DNA from: Streptomyces sp. WMMC940
GTDB lineage: Bacteria > Actinomycetota > Actinomycetes > Streptomycetales > Streptomycetaceae
NCBI RefSeq assembly: GCF_027460265.1
Contig: NZ_JAPZBC010000001.1
Location: forward strand, 7,304,001 to 7,368,000
Reading direction: 5' to 3'
Length of the DNA stretch: 64,000 nt
The notes below the pieces were generated by a model. It was not told the origin of the DNA and did no database searches. It was given only the letters and a program-made list of their open reading frames with translations. Shown here one piece after another: positions 12,001 through 20,412 of this stretch. The position numbers were made by a program, and so were the translations under genes. Positions within the stretch are counted from its first letter, which is position 1. The number at the start of each line of letters is the position of its first letter.

Positions 12001-15000
12001 TCCCGTTCCTCCGCTGACACCGCCTCGGACAGGGCGTCACGGACCGCGTCCTCCTCGGCGGAGAGGTCGACCGCACGCCACGGCAGCACCGCGTCCCGGA
12101 CGACGACCTGCACCGGAGTGCCGTCGGGACGCAGCCGGAACCCGGCCCTCAGCGGCGCGTGACGGTCCAGGAGCCGCTGTGCCGCCCGGCGCAGCGTGCT
12201 GCCGTCGACCGGGCCGGCCAGGTCGAGGACCTGCTGCACCACATAGGTGTCGCCGCCCGGCCCACCGGTCAGCGCATGGAAGTGGAAACCCTGCTGGAGC
12301 GGGGTCAGCGGAAGCACTTCCTCGATCGCGAGGGGAGCCCGCCCCTGGACGGCGGCGAGTTCTGCGGCGTCCGGCACCGGGGGGGCCGCGGCGGGGGAGC
12401 CGGACGTCACCGCCCGGTCGACGGCGGCCTTCGCCAGTTCCTCCACCGTGCGGTGCCGGAAGACCTCGCGAGGTGTGAGCCGCAGCCCTGCCTCCCGAGC
12501 CCTGATCAGCAGCTGGACGGCGGTGATGCTGTCGCCGCCGAGCGCGAGGAAGTCGTCCTCGGCCGTGACCCGCTCCAGCCCGAGGACCTCCGCGAACAGC
12601 CGGGCGAGCAGCGCCTCGCGCGCGGTGCGCGGCGCACGTCCAGAACTCGTCGCCGCATGGTCCGGGACGGGCAGCGACCCGGTGTCGATCTTGCCGCTCG
12701 GGGTGACGGGCAGGGCGTGGACCGGGACGAAGGCCGCGGGCACCATGTAGTCCGGCAGCGACGCGGACGCGTGTTCGCGCAGCGCCCTCATCAGGGCCGC
12801 GGGGTCGCGGAAGGGCGCCGGACGGTTGGCGCGCGGGTACGCCCCGGCGGTGCGGTACAGCCCGGACGGGGGGCCGTCGAGGGCGAACACCGCGTCGAAC
12901 GCCCCGTCGTCGGCACCGCCGTTCCAGGTGAGGGCCACCTGGTAGCCGTGCTCGGCGGCGACGGCGTGGAAGTCCTCCGGGTCCGCACCCGGATCCGCCG
13001 TGCCGCCCGCGCCCTCCAGCCGGCGCAGGTCCGCCAGGTCGTCGGCCAGGCGGGCGTTGGGCACGCCCGTGATCCGCAGGCGCCGCGGGCGGTGCGCCAG
13101 CAGTCGGCCCGGCCCGCCCGACTCCGCCGCCGCGGCCCAGTCGACCTCCTGCTCGGCGGTGACGGCCGCCGTCCGCTCACCGGGGCGCAGTACGACGTCG
13201 TACCGGTATCGGCTGAGCTCGTTGTGGCAGACGGCCCGCTTCATCCTGACCTCGGCGTCGAACCCGTCGAGGGCGGCGAAGAAGTCCGGGTCGAGGAGCA
13301 GTTCGCCCTCCCAGCGCACCGATCGGTCCACGGCGGTGCGCAGTGCGGTCTTGTCCGGGTCGTCGTCTCCGCGCAGGGAGGCACGGCGGGTCTCGACCGC
13401 CGCCCGCAGCGTGCGCAGCAGCCGCAGGTTGCGCACGTCCCCGAGGAATATCCGGCCGCCGGGAGCGAGCAGCTCCGACACCTTCCGCAGGACGTCCTCG
13501 AGGTATTCGGCGCTCGGGAAGTACTGCGCCACGGAGTTGAGGACGATCGTGTCGAAGTGGGCGGCGGGAAGCCCCTCCGTCTCGTGCGCGGGACGGGCCA
13601 GCAACCGGACCCTGCCCGCGAGTTCCGGGTCGGCGCCGACGTGGGCGCGCAGTGCCTCGACCGCCTCCCGGGACAGGTCGGTGGCCCAGTACGACGCGCA
13701 GCCGGGGGCGATCCGCGACAGGATCAGACCGCTGCCCGCCCCGATCTCCAGGACGCGGCGGGCGGGACCGGTGTCACGGATGCTCCGGACGGTCTCCTCG
13801 TGCCACTCGCGCATCTCCTCCACGGGGATGGGCCGTCCGTCGTACATGCTGTTCCAGCCGGCGAAGTCCTCGCGGAGGCCGTCCGGTCCCGCCGCCCGGT
13901 AGAGCAGTTCGTGCATCTCCTTCCACTCCTCGACCCCTGCGTACGGGTCGGCGTCCCGCGGCTGGTCGAGTGCGGGCACGACATAGGCGGCGAGACGCCG
14001 GTCACCGGGCCGGTCCTCGCGCGCGATCACCGTGACCTGGTCGACGGCCGGGTGGCCGCGCAGCACGGACTCGATCTCGCCGGGCTCGATGCGGAATCCG
14101 CGGATCTTGACCTGGGCGTCGGCGCGACCGAGGAACTCCAGCCGGCCGTCGCCCTTCCAGCGGACCAGGTCGCCGGTGCGGTAGAGCCGTTCGCCCGGTT
14201 CGCCGAACGGGTCGGCGACGAACCGCTCGGCCGTCAGCGCGGGGCGGCCCAGATAGCAGCGTGCGAGACCCGCGCCCCCGAGGTACAGCTCACCCGTGAC
14301 ACCGGCGGGAACCGGCCGGAGGGAGGCGTCGAGCACATACGCCCTGGTGCCCGGGTCGGGTACCCCGATCGGCACGATGGCGCCCGCGGGGATGTCCGGA
14401 TCGCACAGTCCGAGCGTGGAGTTGGTGGTCGCCTCCGTCGGACCGTAGGCGTTGAACATCATGCGTCCGCGGGCGTAGCGGCCCACCAGCTCCGGCGAGA
14501 CCCGCTCCGTGCCCGCAAGCAGCGTCGCGTAAGGCGGCAGGCGCACGTCGTCGGGCATGGCCGCGAGCAGTGCCGGCGGCAGGATCATGAAGGTGACGCC
14601 GTGCGCGTGTGCGTAGTCCGCGAGGGGAGCGCCGGGCACCCGGAGTTCCGCCGGTACGACGACGAGCCGCCCGCCCGAGAGGAGCCCGAGGCACAGGTCC
14701 CAGAAGGCGACGTCGAAACTCGGGGAGGCGAACTGCAGCACGCGGCTGTGCGGGCCGATACCGAACCGCTCGGTCTGGGTGGCGACGAGTTTGGCCACAC
14801 CGCTGTGCGTCAGGACGACGCCCTTGGGGCGGCCGGTCGAGCCGGAGGTGTAGATGACGTAGGCGGCGCCCAGGACGGTGAGGGGCGTGCCGCGGTCGGC
14901 GTCGGTCGGGTCGTGCGCGGGTCGCCCCGCCAGTTCGGCGGCGGTGTCCGGCGCGTCCAGTGCGAGCACCGCCATCCCGTCCAGCCGGGGGAGTTCGCCG

Positions 15001-15995
15001 GCGGTCTCCGCGGTGGTGACCATGCAGACGGGAGCGGAGTCCGCCAGCATGTGGGCGACGCGGTCCACCGGGTAGTCGTGGTCGACGGGCAGATAGGCGG
15101 CACCGGATTTCAGCACCGCGGCCTCGGCCACGATCAGGTCCACCGAGCGCGGCAGCGCGAGCGCCACGATCCGCTCGGGGCCCGCGCCGCGCGCGATCAG
15201 CGCGTGGGCGAGGCGGTTGGCTCTCCCGTCCAGCTCGGCGTAGGTGAGTTCCTCCTGCCCGAAGACCAGGGCGACCGCGTCGGGACGGGTGCGGACCTGC
15301 TCGGCGAACAGCGCGGGCCAGGTCGTCGCCGGCACCTCGTGCCCCGTGGCGTTCCAGTCGTGCACGACCTGCCGGTACTCGTCACCGTCCATGAGCCCGA
15401 GGGCTCCGAGGGGCGCATCGGGGCGTGCCAGGGCGTCGGTCAGCAGGGTCCGGTAGTGGCCCAGCATGCGCCGCACGGTGGCGTCGTCGAAGCGGGCGCT
15501 GCTGTACGTGGCCCGCACCGAGCCCTCGCCCACCTCGAACAGCAGGTCCACGGAGTCCCGTAAGCCCGCCGCGGGCCGGGAGGCGGTGGCGAAGGCCGTG
15601 TGGAACAACGCCCCGGCGCCGGCCCGCCCCGGCCGCGGCCGCAGTTCTTCGAGAAGCACGTCGAGAGGGGCGCGATGGGCCTCCGCGTCCTGTCGCGCCT
15701 GCTCCGCCCGCCTCTCGAACTCGGCGAAGGTGGGGGAGTGTTCGACGGACACCCGCAACGGCACTCCGTCGTGCCCCACGGTGAGGTCGGTGGCGCCGCC
15801 GTACCGGTGAAGCAGCGTCAGGAACGCGGCGAGCAGCTCGGAGTCGGTGGCCTCCGGCACTCCGGACAGGACTTGTGACTGCCGTTCCCCCTCGGCCGCC
15901 GGCGCGTACGGGCGGTCTCGGGGGAGCGAGATCTCCTGCGGAAGCGGCGTCAGCACCCGCCGCCAGTAGGCCAGAACTTCCTCGGAACCGCACAC
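1..15995 (-). CDS. Non-ribosomal peptide synthetase for a hydroxamate siderophore (C-terminus beyond left edge)
   Basis: This giant NRPS assembles the siderophore peptide; about 5330 residues are visible and the frame stays open to the window edge. Domain order with rough residues: remnant C (1-200), A1 (215-645) with inserted N-methyltransferase (680-940, SAM motif VLEIGAGSG), T1 (Ser near 1155), C2 (1200-1650), A2 (1670-2170), T2 (2220), C3 (2280-2720), A3 (2740-3165) with a second methyltransferase (3200-3450), T3 (3682), C4 (3735-4180), A4 (4185-4750), T4 (4795), C5 (4850-5295), then the first residues of A5. Stachelhaus-style codes read by eye: A1 DVWILAATNK (not recognised), A2 DVWHLSLVDK (Ser), A3 DMENLGLINK (hydroxyornithine), A4 DGEDAGLVDK (E and D suggest a basic residue such as ornithine). 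Start: GTG at 15995 follows a GGGGAGGGA ribosome site; an ATG at 16055 abuts an iron box and lacks one. A TTA codon lies at 15563-15561. Peptide identity is inference. Confidence 0.95.
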   Translation of the reverse strand, partial: MCGSEEVLAYWRRVLTPLPQEISLPRDRPYAPAAEGERQSQVLSGVPEATDSELLAAFLTLLHRYGGATDLTVGHDGVPLRVSVEHSPTFAEFERRAEQARQDAEAHRAPLDVLLEELRPRPGRAGAGALFHTAFATASRPAAGLRDSVDLLFEVGEGSVRATYSSARFDDATVRRMLGHYRTLLTDALARPDAPLGALGLMDGDEYRQVVHDWNATGHEVPATTWPALFAEQVRTRPDAVALVFGQEELTYAELDGRANRLAHALIARGAGPERIVALALPRSVDLIVAEAAVLKSGAAYLPVDHDYPVDRVAHMLADSAPVCMVTTAETAGELPRLDGMAVLALDAPDTAAELAGRPAHDPTDADRGTPLTVLGAAYVIYTSGSTGRPKGVVLTHSGVAKLVATQTERFGIGPHSRVLQFASPSFDVAFWDLCLGLLSGGRLVVVPAELRVPGAPLADYAHAHGVTFMILPPALLAAMPDDVRLPPYATLLAGTERVSPELVGRYARGRMMFNAYGPTEATTNSTLGLCDPDIPAGAIVPIGVPDPGTRAYVLDASLRPVPAGVTGELYLGGAGLARCYLGRPALTAERFVADPFGEPGERLYRTGDLVRWKGDGRLEFLGRADAQVKIRGFRIEPGEIESVLRGHPAVDQVTVIAREDRPGDRRLAAYVVPALDQPRDADPYAGVEEWKEMHELLYRAAGPDGLREDFAGWNSMYDGRPIPVEEMREWHEETVRSIRDTGPARRVLEIGAGSGLILSRIAPGCASYWATDLSREAVEALRAHVGADPELAGRVRLLARPAHETEGLPAAHFDTIVLNSVAQYFPSAEYLEDVLRKVSELLAPGGRIFLGDVRNLRLLRTLRAAVETRRASLRGDDDPDKTALRTAVDRSVRWEGELLLDPDFFAALDGFDAEVRMKRAVCHNELSRYRYDVVLRPGERTAAVTAEQEVDWAAAAESGGPGRLLAHRPRRLRITGVPNARLADDLADLRRLEGAGGTADPGADPEDFHAVAAEHGYQVALTWNGGADDGAFDAVFALDGPPSGLYRTAGAYPRANRPAPFRDPAALMRALREHASASLPDYMVPAAFVPVHALPVTPSGKIDTGSLPVPDHAATSSGRAPRTAREALLARLFAEVLGLERVTAEDDFLALGGDSITAVQLLIRAREAGLRLTPREVFRHRTVEELAKAAVDRAVTSGSPAAAPPVPDAAELAAVQGRAPLAIEEVLPLTPLQQGFHFHALTGGPGGDTYVVQQVLDLAGPVDGSTLRRAAQRLLDRHAPLRAGFRLRPDGTPVQVVVRDAVLPWRAVDLSAEEDAVRDALSEAVSAEEREAPFDLGAPPLVRCALVLLGERSSRLVLTFHHIIADGWSLPVLHRELMACYGTSAPALPPVTPYRAFLRRLGEQDRDAAREAWRSALAGLDGPTRLVDSPSAGVPVRPAHVRVELSERTTARLAERAREHGVTLGTVLQAAWGLLIGRLTGRDDVVFGTTVSGRDSEVDGIETMVGLFINTLPTRLRWTPRESLGSILCRLQDEQARLLDHQHLGLAEIQRLAGHAGEGELFDTLLVVENYPAAERLTDPSGGIRITGDVFHDAVHYPLALVARPGPRLDLRLKHHEDRLDAGTARALGGRLARVLEAFAGDPDRAAGSVDLLAPDEASRARQAGEERAVPDTTLAAAFAAQVARTPGATAVVFEGERLDYAELDVRAASLAARLRGRGVGPGDFVAVAVPRSAELMVALLGVLGSGAAYLPLDPDYPADRVAHMLSDSGATTVVAVTATADGLPDRAGTSVLLLDSPGDDGKGDGDRTDPVPVEGRAARPDDPAYLIYTSGSTGRPKGVVVTHRAIVNRLAWMQDAYGLRADDRVLQKTPSSFDVSVWEFFWPLLEGAAVVLARPDGHRDPAYLAALVREQAITTMHFVPSVLEAFLGSDELAGDPDWSASLRRVLSSGEALPLTVARRWHALTGVPLHNLYGPTEAAVDVTHHPFDPREGGDGPAVPIGRPVWNTGLRVLDPCLRPVPDGVPGELYLTGVQLARGYHARPALTAERFTADPYGPPGSRMYRTGDLVRRRADGVIEYLGRTDRQVKLHGNRIEPGEIEAALRRLRGVGRAAVTVRDGALVAYVVPSASGGDAPRVGELRAGLAELLPSPMVPGAWVVLDALPLAPSGKLDRAALPAPRAVRAAARAPRDARERLLTDIFAAVLDVPDVGIDDDFFLLGGDSISSIAVAGRARRAGLALGPREVFEHRTPVALAAAAGTVAGTGWDAVASAFALTGEERERVERLAPGRIEDVWPPAPLQEGLFFHSAYDDGALDVYTVHESFDLAGGVDAERLRAATRTLLDRNPGLRAGFTSEGQRRPVQFIVRDAEVPVRELDLTDLSRDEQDRRMRALMDEERSRRFDLSQPPLFRMLIVRLGAGRGDRLVIGRHLILWDGWSAWLFLDELFALYESGGDAAGLRAPGSYRDYLSWLEHQDDARATEAWRTALAGFDEPTLLVPAVDDRGREPVVPEHLDTVLDAETAGRLRATARGHGLTLNTVLNAAWGLALASATGRTDVAFGTTVAGRPSEVPDVEHVVGMFLNTVPTRIAFDPREPVLDLLRRVQAERMALMPYEYLGLGVLQAETGHRRLFDTLFVLRNADTDERLAALRDRHGATAVANVDATHYPANLVVTPGERIRVTLAYRPDLLDRPHAQSLLDRFALLAGRLAADPTAPVGSLDPLLPAESLALAREESGNRRRVPHETVADMLAAQATRTPGATALVFGSASVTYAELDARCNRVARLLLARGAGPERVVALGLPRSIDMVVALFAVLRTGAAYLPLELDHPAERLSLMLADARPLLLLSTEAVSRTLADGTHRVLLDDPGVAAELTGLSSAAVRTSFSLDHPAYVIYTSGSTGRPKGVVTPYAGLTNMQLNHRREIFAPAVASAGGRRLRIAHTVSFAFDMSWEELLWLVEGHEVHICDEELRRDATALVAYCEEHRVDVVNVTPTYAHLLIEEGLLEGHRPPLVLLGGEAVTEAVWATLRDTEGTYGYNLYGPTEYTINTLGGGTHDSATPTVGRPIRATRARILDTWLRPVPDGVAGELYIAGVGLARGYLRRPGLTAERFVADPYGRPGERMYRTGDLVRRRADGNLDFLGRTDDQVKIRGHRVELGEIETVLTQHPEVAQAAVVAGDDPAAPGTRRLVGYVVPAAPGAEARESAEREQVGEWREIYSAEYTEIGTALFAEDFAGWDSSYDGNPIPLAHMREWREATVRSIRELRPRRVLEIGVGSGLLLSRLAPDTESYWATDFAEPVIRKLGEDLRADPGLAEKVELRCQSAEDTDGLPAGFFDTVVINSVVQYFPSLDHLHRVVRGAMALLAPGGALFLGDVRDLRQARAFQAGVQAARASADTDPRSLRRAVDRGLALEKELLVHPDWFTTLGLGAEVRTKAGRHHNELTRYRYDVVLYGDTSGAVRLEDAQANDWTGSGDLSARLGAAEHAPERLRVRRVPDARTAADLAVLRAVDAVPPGPPAAAGVEPDDLRELGEAHGYRVLTTWSDEPGFFDAVFVRGARCTRTTGLYRPRPAPGTGPYATAPAANRGNGALVRRLREDLGRRLPGYMVPAAFVVLPALPMNDNGKLDVRALPDAEPAVALSEGRGPRTPAEEVLCRLFAEVLGLPRTGAEDDFFDLGGHSLLATRLISRARTELGAELAIRDLFEAPTPEALALRADAGRPARPVPAPAGRPGRIPLSAAQRRLWLVERIAGGGTAYHFPLVFRVRGPLDQAALRAALIDVMGRHEALRTCFGTVDGEPYQRIVPAGEAEPEFRATDCAEDELAARVEEARRRPFDLAADLPLRAEVLRLGAEDTVVALVLHHIATDEWSDRPFLADLDRAYTARAAGREPEWTALPVQYADYTLWQERLLAEVEEEQLAHWTRTLRGLPEEIPLPLDRPGAARTTGGAAVVRTALPDGTAAALRELSATHQVSMFMLFQAATAALLHRLGAGDDIPLGAPIAGRTDSAMDDLVGFFVNTLVLRTDVSGDPSFAELLGRVREAALAAFEHQDVPFDHVVEAVNPARTADRNPLFQVMLGYHHRPDGDPDLFGLPTEWLDTDSGMAKFDLDFTVVDHGPGRHMTLLLEYATDLADAGTAALLARRLVGLLEQVAADPWRPVGSLRVLTDEEEAASAAGWNTTDRPLETRSVPEILDDAVRTAPDAPALVAGGERLTFRELAGRVEAVARTVLRRGAGPEAVVGLALPRRLMVPALLGVLRSGAAYLPLDPEYPSERLEFMLRDAGALCVLTTAALAARLPDGCERVLLDDPGAGRGASPGDSTVDGTAGLAVDGTGACGTDGPGGPAAQAPGDGTDAAGGAAPGRATAVRPAAGGVPERPAGGTPAQPGPSNAAYVIFTSGSTGTPKGVVGTHQGLSNLFAAHRDDLIGPARRAAGRRGLRAVHAASFSFDGSWEPLLWLLAGHELHVADESTTADPAALMAYLGRERIDFLDVTPTYLRELIHHGFLAPGGGTPGVIAVGGEATPAPLWERLCGLPGVQAHDLYGPTECAVDAYGRHGPGPDGSAPWAAPLDNVRAHVLDRALRPLPIGVAGELYLAGVGLARGYLNRPGPTAERFTADPFGPPGSRMYRTGDLVRRRGDGALEFLGRADGQVKLRGFRIEPGEIESALAGHPEVASAAVVVREDTPGVPRLVAYVLPVGDRVPDAAELRLRAASALPAHMVPAAFVTVPALPRTVSGKLDEKALPAPEFAGSGPGRRPRSPREDVLCEAFAAVLDVRDVGVDDDFFALGGHSLLAMRLTARIRAVLGTEVSLRTVFDAPTPARLAERLAADGSDASGARPAPVVRTRPERLPPSSAQQRLWVLYRVEGPSPTYNIPSAWSLTGDLDVEALRAAVHDLAGRHETLRTVFPEEGGRAFQRVLDPGGLRVPFAVEDVAPERLADRLAEAGAYGFELDREPPLRVHVFRTGEHEWTLLLLLHHIAGDEWSEAPLHRDLGVAYAARAAGRAPDWAPLSLQYADYTLWQRQVLGDERDPGSRAARQIAYWRQALDGLPEELALPADRPRPAEASHRGGSADLSLDAELAADLHRLAREHGASVFMVLQAAVATLLTRLGAGHDIPIGSPVSGRTDAALEDLVGFFLNTLVLRTDTSGDPTFRELLARVRETDLSAFDHQDVPFERLVEVVNPERSLARHPLFQVMVVYLASGEEEADLFGMRSRRAEVAQTSAKFDLSFDFVERADGSGVDGVLEYSADLFDHATAQSFADRLRRVLRAVAADPDVTVGRVGILGDDERRRLAGGWHSRPLQPEPTTVPALFDACVRAWPGAPA

Positions 15996-16057
15996 GGCTT
16001 GCCGTCCCTCCCCAAGCGGGCCGGTCCCGGCACTGGGCCGGGGGATCGGCGTCATAC

Positions 16058-16076
16058 TAAGGTAAGGGTTACCTAA
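16058..16076. promoter_or_regulatory. Iron box (DmdR/IdeR-type operator) between NRPS and permease genes
   Basis: The 19-mer TAAGGTAAGGGTTACCTAA is a near-perfect palindrome that matches the actinobacterial iron-box consensus TTAGGTTAGGCTAACCTAA at most positions. It lies between the leftward NRPS and the rightward transporter operon, so one iron-loaded repressor could control both. It sits about 63 bases upstream of the preferred NRPS start and about 90 bases upstream of the first permease start. Repressor identity is inferred from the motif. Confidence 0.85.
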
Positions 16077-16166
16077 TTGACAGGGTGCCTGTGGGCTTCC
16101 CCCCAAGCGGGTACGACGGCCACACTCGTCCTGAAGTCGACACACCCGACCGTGGAGGAAGGCGAC

Positions 16167-17207
16167 GTGGGGACCTCGGCGGTCCGGGCGGCGAAAGGCC
16201 CCCGCGCAGTGCTGCTGCTGACGCTGACCGGTGCGTTGCTCCTGGCGCTGTGCGGCGTCTCGATGACGTTCGGCGCCCTGAGCGTCCCGCTCGGCCAGGT
16301 GTGGGACACCCTGCTCGGAGACGCCCCCGACTCCCGTGTGGACAACGTGATCTGGTCCGTCCGGCTGCCGCGCACCGTCCTCGGAATCGCCACCGGCGCC
16401 GCCCTGGGGCTCTCCGGTGCGCTGATGCAGGCGCTGACCCGGAACCCGCTCGCCGATCCGGGCATCCTCGGCGTGAGCGCCGGGGCGGCCTTCGCCGTCG
16501 TGCTCTCGGTCGGCGTCCTCGGCCTCGGCTCCCTCCACGGCCACATCTGGTTCGCGTTCGCCGGCGCACTGGCCGCGACCGTCCTCGTCCATCTGCTCGG
16601 CGGACTCGGCCGGTCGGGGTACACGCCCGTCAAACTCGCCCTGGCAGGCGTCGCCGTGACCTCCGTGCTCTTCTCCCTCACCAGCGCCGTGGCCCTGACC
16701 GACCCCGACGCCCTCAACCGCTACCGCTTCTGGTCGGCGGGCTCCCTCGCCGGCCAGGACGGCGAAGTCCTCCTGCGGGTGCTGCCGTTCCTGGCCGTCG
16801 GTGCCGTCCTCGCCCTCGCCTGCGCCCGCGGACTCAACAGCCTGGCCCTCGGCGACGACGTGGCCAGGTCCCTGGGACTCGGCACCGGCCCGCTGCGCGC
16901 CCAGGGCGTCGTCGCCGTCACGCTCCTCACCGGCGGGGCCGTCGCCGTCATCGGCCCGGTGGTCTTCGTCGGCCTCGTCGTGCCGCACATCGCCCGCGTC
17001 CTCGCCCAGTACGCGGGCATCGGGCCCGACCACCGCTGGCTGCTGCCGCTGTCGGCGCTGCTCGCCCCCTGTCTGCTGCTCGCCGCCGACATCGCGGGCC
17101 GGCTGGTCGCCCGACCGGTCGAGATCCAGGCCGGAGTCCTGGTCGCCTTCGTCGGCGGGCCGTTCTTCATCGCGATGGTACGCCGTCGACGACTCGCGGA
17201 GCTGTGA
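16167..17207 (+). CDS. FecCD-type ferric-siderophore ABC transporter permease 1
   Basis: This is a membrane permease of the FecCD (BtuC-like) family, expected to import the ferric siderophore across the cytoplasmic membrane with its partner permease and ATPase. The protein is about 346 residues, normal for the family. It has many hydrophobic segments, an N-terminal helix right after the start, and family motifs such as [25 protein letters not shown] and [15 protein letters not shown]. The GTG at 16167 is chosen because GGAGGAAGG precedes it at good spacing; a TTG at 16077 would add about 30 non-hydrophobic residues and overlap the iron-box region. It is the first gene of a three-gene operon; only 3 bases separate it from the next start. 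It resembles CchC/CchD-type permeases of the coelichelin locus, but no substrate-binding lipoprotein gene is visible in this window. Confidence 0.93.
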   Translation: MGTSAVRAAKGPRAVLLLTLTGALLLALCGVSMTFGALSVPLGQVWDTLLGDAPDSRVDNVIWSVRLPRTVLGIATGAALGLSGALMQALTRNPLADPGILGVSAGAAFAVVLSVGVLGLGSLHGHIWFAFAGALAATVLVHLLGGLGRSGYTPVKLALAGVAVTSVLFSLTSAVALTDPDALNRYRFWSAGSLAGQDGEVLLRVLPFLAVGAVLALACARGLNSLALGDDVARSLGLGTGPLRAQGVVAVTLLTGGAVAVIGPVVFVGLVVPHIARVLAQYAGIGPDHRWLLPLSALLAPCLLLAADIAGRLVARPVEIQAGVLVAFVGGPFFIAMVRRRRLAEL

Positions 17208-17210
17208 CCC

Positions 17211-18320
17211 ATGACCACCGAATTCGCCCCCGGCCGGAACCGCGGACTCCCCGCCGGGCCGCGTCCCCCGGGACACGGTCCCGGCCGGTTCGCCTACCGC
17301 CTCGCCGTCCCGCCGGTATCGGGTGTCCTCAGACCCCGGCTGCTGGGGGTGTGCACCGTGCTCGCCGCCGCCGCGTTCGCCGCCTTCTGGGTGGGCATCT
17401 CCGTCGGGGACGTCTCACTCCCGCTCCCCGACGTCCTGCGGGCGCTGGCAGGTGGGGGCGACCCCGGCACCCGGCTGATCGTCCACGAACTCCGTCTGCC
17501 CAGGGCGGTGGCCGGCCTGCTCGTCGGCGTCGCCTTCGGCGTCTCGGGCGCGCTGCTCCAGACCATGACGCTCAATCCGCTGGCGAGCCCGGACATGATG
17601 GGCATCACCCAGGGCGCGGGCACCGCGGTGGTCGCGAGCATCGTCCTCGGCTGGGACTTCGGCGCCGGTCCGCAGTTCATGGGGCTGCTCGGCGCACTGA
17701 CGGCGGCTTCCCTGGTGTACGTGCTGGCGTGGAAGCGGGGGACGACGGGATACCGGATCGTCCTCGTCGGCGTCGGCGTCGCCTGGATCTGCACCAGCGC
17801 GACCGACTACCTCATGGCCCACGGCAGGCAGTTCGAGGCGCAGGCGGCCCTCGGCTGGCTCGTCGGCAACCTGAACGGCCGCACCTGGCAGCAGATCGTC
17901 CCGCTCGCCCTGACCCTCGCGGTGCTCCTGCCCGCGGCCCTGCTGCTCGGACGGCAGATGCGGACCCTCCAACTGGGCGACGACGTGGCCCGGGGCCTCG
18001 GCACGCGCGTCCAGGCCGTCCGCGTCGCCGTACTGGTCTGCGCCGTCGGGCTGGTGGCCTTCGGCACGGCGACCGCCGGCCCGGTGGCGTTCGTCGCGCT
18101 GGCCGCCCCGCAGATCGCCCAGCGGCTGGCGGGGACGGCCTTCCCGCCACCCGTCGCCTCGGGACTGGCCGGCGCCTTCATCGTGCCGGCGTCCGACCTG
18201 GCAGCCCGGAGGCTGATCCCCGGCACCGAGCTGCCCGTCGGGATCGTCACCGGTGTGCTCGGCGCCCCCGTACTGCTCTGGCTGCTCGTCCGCGCCAACC
18301 GCGCCGGCTCAGGAGGTTGA
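17211..18320 (+). CDS. FecCD-type ferric-siderophore ABC transporter permease 2
   Basis: This is the second FecCD permease (369 residues) and should form the heterodimeric membrane channel with the preceding gene product. It shows the same family pattern: [12 protein letters not shown] near residue 97, then [18 protein letters not shown], and [17 protein letters not shown] in the C-terminal third, with multiple long hydrophobic helices. The ATG at 17211 lies 3 bases after the previous stop, so translation is probably coupled. The last bases of the gene contain AGGAGG, which serves as the ribosome site of the ATPase gene that follows. The two permeases are clearly paralogous but diverged, as is usual in hydroxamate siderophore importers. 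Iron-dependent regulation is inferred from the iron box upstream of the operon. Confidence 0.93.
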   Translation: MTTEFAPGRNRGLPAGPRPPGHGPGRFAYRLAVPPVSGVLRPRLLGVCTVLAAAAFAAFWVGISVGDVSLPLPDVLRALAGGGDPGTRLIVHELRLPRAVAGLLVGVAFGVSGALLQTMTLNPLASPDMMGITQGAGTAVVASIVLGWDFGAGPQFMGLLGALTAASLVYVLAWKRGTTGYRIVLVGVGVAWICTSATDYLMAHGRQFEAQAALGWLVGNLNGRTWQQIVPLALTLAVLLPAALLLGRQMRTLQLGDDVARGLGTRVQAVRVAVLVCAVGLVAFGTATAGPVAFVALAAPQIAQRLAGTAFPPPVASGLAGAFIVPASDLAARRLIPGTELPVGIVTGVLGAPVLLWLLVRANRAGSGG

Positions 18321-18325
18321 GGAAC

Positions 18326-19273
18326 GTGTCATCGACGTACGAGGACCGCCCGTACGGTACGGAGCCGCGCACACCGTCCCGCGAGCTGCGGGACCGGAGC
18401 CCCGAAGGGCTCCCGCCGGCACCGGGGTCCGGGGCGGCGCCTCCCGAACTCGGCGCGCGGGGACTGCGGTTGGCGTACGACGAACGGATCGTCGTGGAGG
18501 ACCTCGACGTGACGATCCCCCCTGGGCGCGTGACGGCGATCGTCGGAGCGAACGCCTGCGGCAAGTCGACGCTGCTGCGCGCCCTCGCCCGGCTGCTGAA
18601 ACCCCGGGCCGGTGCCGTGCATCTCGACGGGCGCTCGCTGCACTCCATCCCGACCCGTGAACTGGCGCGGCGGCTCGGCATCCTGCCGCAGTCGCCCGTG
18701 GCCCCCGAGGGGCTGACCGTCGTCGACCTGGTGGGGCGCGGTCGCTCACCGCACCAGACATGGTGGCGCCAGTGGTCGTCGGGCGACGAGCAGGCGGTCG
18801 ACGACGCGCTGCGCGCCACCTCGATGACGGACCTCGCCCATCACGCCGTCGACGAGCTCTCCGGCGGGCAGCGGCAGCGGGCCTGGATCGCGATGGCGGT
18901 CGCCCAGGGCACTCCCGTACTGCTGCTGGACGAGCCCACCACCTATCTGGACCTCGCACACCAGATCGACGTCCTGGACCTCGTCACCGATCTGAACCGG
19001 CACCAGGGCAGGACCGTCGTCATGGTGCTGCACGATCTCAACCACGCGTGCCGCTACGCCGACCACGTCATCGCCATGAAGGCCGGCCGCGTCGTGGGCG
19101 AGGGCACACCGGCCGAGGTCGTCACCGCCCCCATGGTGGAGGAGGTCTTCGGGCTGCGCTGCGTCATCGGTACCGATCCCGTCAGCGGGACCCCCATGGT
19201 GGTCCCGGTCGGCCGCCACCACGCGTCGGAGCCCGGTGCCGAGGGAGTTCCCGTCCCGGACGCCGTCGGGTGA
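18326..19273 (+). CDS. Ferric-siderophore ABC transporter ATPase
   Basis: This cytoplasmic ATPase powers the two FecCD permeases. The 315-residue protein has a non-conserved N-terminal extension of about 45 residues, then Walker [10 protein letters not shown], the Q-loop ILPQSP, the signature LSGGQRQR, Walker [14 protein letters not shown] and the switch histidine in VLHDLNHA. It belongs to the FepC/FhuC subgroup. The GTG at 18326 is used because AGGAGG, overlapping the stop of the upstream permease, is placed nine bases before it. It closes the import operon and faces the formyltransferase gene tail to tail. Its substrate is presumably the peptide made by the adjacent NRPS. Confidence 0.94.
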   Translation: MSSTYEDRPYGTEPRTPSRELRDRSPEGLPPAPGSGAAPPELGARGLRLAYDERIVVEDLDVTIPPGRVTAIVGANACGKSTLLRALARLLKPRAGAVHLDGRSLHSIPTRELARRLGILPQSPVAPEGLTVVDLVGRGRSPHQTWWRQWSSGDEQAVDDALRATSMTDLAHHAVDELSGGQRQRAWIAMAVAQGTPVLLLDEPTTYLDLAHQIDVLDLVTDLNRHQGRTVVMVLHDLNHACRYADHVIAMKAGRVVGEGTPAEVVTAPMVEEVFGLRCVIGTDPVSGTPMVVPVGRHHASEPGAEGVPVPDAVG

Positions 19274-19281
19274 CCCGGCGC

Positions 19282-19310
19282 CGGGCGGGCCCGACACCTC
19301 CGGCCGCCCG
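19282..19310. terminator. Possible hairpin between convergent siderophore genes
   Basis: A G+C-rich inverted repeat of nine pairs with one bulged G (arms CGGGCGGGCC and GGCCGCCCG, ten-base loop) lies between the stop of the ATPase gene and the stop of the convergent formyltransferase gene. It could act as a bidirectional terminator. There is no T-run, which is common in streptomycetes. Confidence 0.4.
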
Positions 19311-19345
19311 ACCGGCCCCCGGCCGCTGCCCGGGAGGACGGCGCG

Positions 19346-20293
19346 TCAGGGACGGTGCGTCAGATAGCCGCCCATGGTGCGGAAGTACTCCGTCGCGGCC
19401 AGCTCCGAGCCCTCCTCGGTCCGCACGCGCCTGACCACCAGACCGGGGAGCCGTCCCGAGCGCGCCTCGGCGCCCGCGACGATGACGACCCCGTCCCCCT
19501 CGCGGATGAAGATCCGCCCGGGTGTCCCTCCGTAGCGCCCCCGCGAGACGGCGGCGGAGACGATCCGCAGGCGCCTGCCGCGGTGATGGGTGAACGCGTT
19601 GGGATACGGATCGGACTGTGCGCGGACGAAGCGTTCGAGCACCTCGGCGGGCCAGGTCCAGTCCATCCGGCTGTCCTCCGGGGAGCGCTTGTGGAAGAAG
19701 CTGGACCGAGTGGTGTCCTGCGGTGTCCACACCGCCTTCCCCGAGGAGACGAGGGCGAGCGAGTCGGTGACCAGGGGGCCGATGAGGTCGACCGTGCGGT
19801 GGAAGAGGTCGGTGGCGGTGTCGGTGGGTCCGACCGGCACCGATCGCTGCAACAGCACGTCGCCCATGTCGAGTTCGGCGTTCATGCGGTGGGCGGTGAC
19901 GCCCACCTCCTTCTCGCCGTTGATGAGGGCCCAGATGAGCGGGGAGAAGCCGGCGTAGGCCGGCAGCAGGGAGTCGTGGACGTTGAGGGTGCCGTGCGGG
20001 GGGAGGCCGAAGATCTCCGGGGGGAGCCAGGTGCGCCAGTTGTTGGCCACGATGAGGTCCGGCTCCGCCCGTGCGACCGCCTGGAGGAGTTCCGCGTCGT
20101 CGGGGCGGTTGCGCAGCAGCACGGGCACGCCGTGCTTCTCGGCGAGGTCTGCCACCGAGTCGCTCCAGATCCTCTCGTAGGCGTGGTCGCTCTTCGGATG
20201 TGTGACGACCAGGGGGACCTCGTGCCCGGAGTCCAGCAGCGCCTGCAGCGTGCGATGTCCCCAGGTCTGATAGCCGAACATGATGACCCGCAT
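19346..20293 (-). CDS. N5-hydroxyornithine formyltransferase (methionyl-tRNA formyltransferase-like)
   Basis: This predicted formyltransferase uses N10-formyl-tetrahydrofolate to formylate the N5-hydroxyl-amino group of hydroxyornithine, as CchA does for coelichelin. The 315-residue protein starts with MRVIMFGYQTWGHR. It has the folate-dependent formyltransferase core: the NNWRTWLP region, then LNVHDSLLPAYAGFSP with the catalytic Asn/His pair, and the HRMNAELDMGD segment with the Asp. The C-terminal half matches the Fmt C-terminal domain (PNAFTHHRGRRLRI). It is not the housekeeping Fmt, judged by its place in the siderophore locus. The ATG at 20293 is preceded by GAGGAGGG. It is transcribed divergently from the ornithine hydroxylase, with an iron box in the promoter region. 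The formyl group would supply one hydroxamate ligand of the siderophore. Confidence 0.92.
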   Translation of the reverse strand: MRVIMFGYQTWGHRTLQALLDSGHEVPLVVTHPKSDHAYERIWSDSVADLAEKHGVPVLLRNRPDDAELLQAVARAEPDLIVANNWRTWLPPEIFGLPPHGTLNVHDSLLPAYAGFSPLIWALINGEKEVGVTAHRMNAELDMGDVLLQRSVPVGPTDTATDLFHRTVDLIGPLVTDSLALVSSGKAVWTPQDTTRSSFFHKRSPEDSRMDWTWPAEVLERFVRAQSDPYPNAFTHHRGRRLRIVSAAVSRGRYGGTPGRIFIREGDGVVIVAGAEARSGRLPGLVVRRVRTEEGSELAATEYFRTMGGYLTHRP

Positions 20294-20314
20294 ATGAGCC
20301 CTCCTCAGCCATTG

Positions 20315-20333
20315 AAAGGTAAGGCTTACCTTA
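20315..20333. promoter_or_regulatory. Iron box between formyltransferase and ornithine hydroxylase genes
   Basis: AAAGGTAAGGCTTACCTTA is a 19-base near-palindrome with the same core (GGTAAGG, then TTACC) as the box in front of the NRPS. It lies 22 bases upstream of the formyltransferase start and about 80 bases upstream of the hydroxylase start. It is well placed to let one DmdR/IdeR-type repressor shut off both genes under iron sufficiency. Confidence 0.85.
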
Positions 20334-20412
20334 TCTAATATGTGTCTGCTCAGGGGAGCCCGTGTTCCCGACTCGGGGCACTGTGAACCCCCTTGGGGGA
20401 GGCGATGACGCG

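Noticed and set aside
4026..12017. A plus-strand open frame of about 2660 codons
   Set aside because: It is antisense to the NRPS. The translation is Arg/Gly/His/Pro-rich without domains, while the minus strand gives clear A, C and T domain motifs. Long antisense frames are normal in high-G+C coding DNA.
11050..12390. Calling C2 a plain epimerisation domain
   Set aside because: Its motifs ([30 protein letters not shown]) are those of condensation domains, and module 2 would otherwise have none.
12159..15563. A second plus-strand open frame of about 1130 codons, and similar ones at 84-2234 and 2259-4022
   Set aside because: Also antisense to the NRPS; no recognisable domain and no ribosome site.
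16085..18325. Upstream extension of the ATPase frame to a very long protein
   Set aside because: The extension is out of frame with the two permeases and is only an open shadow; the ATPase has its own ribosome site and GTG.
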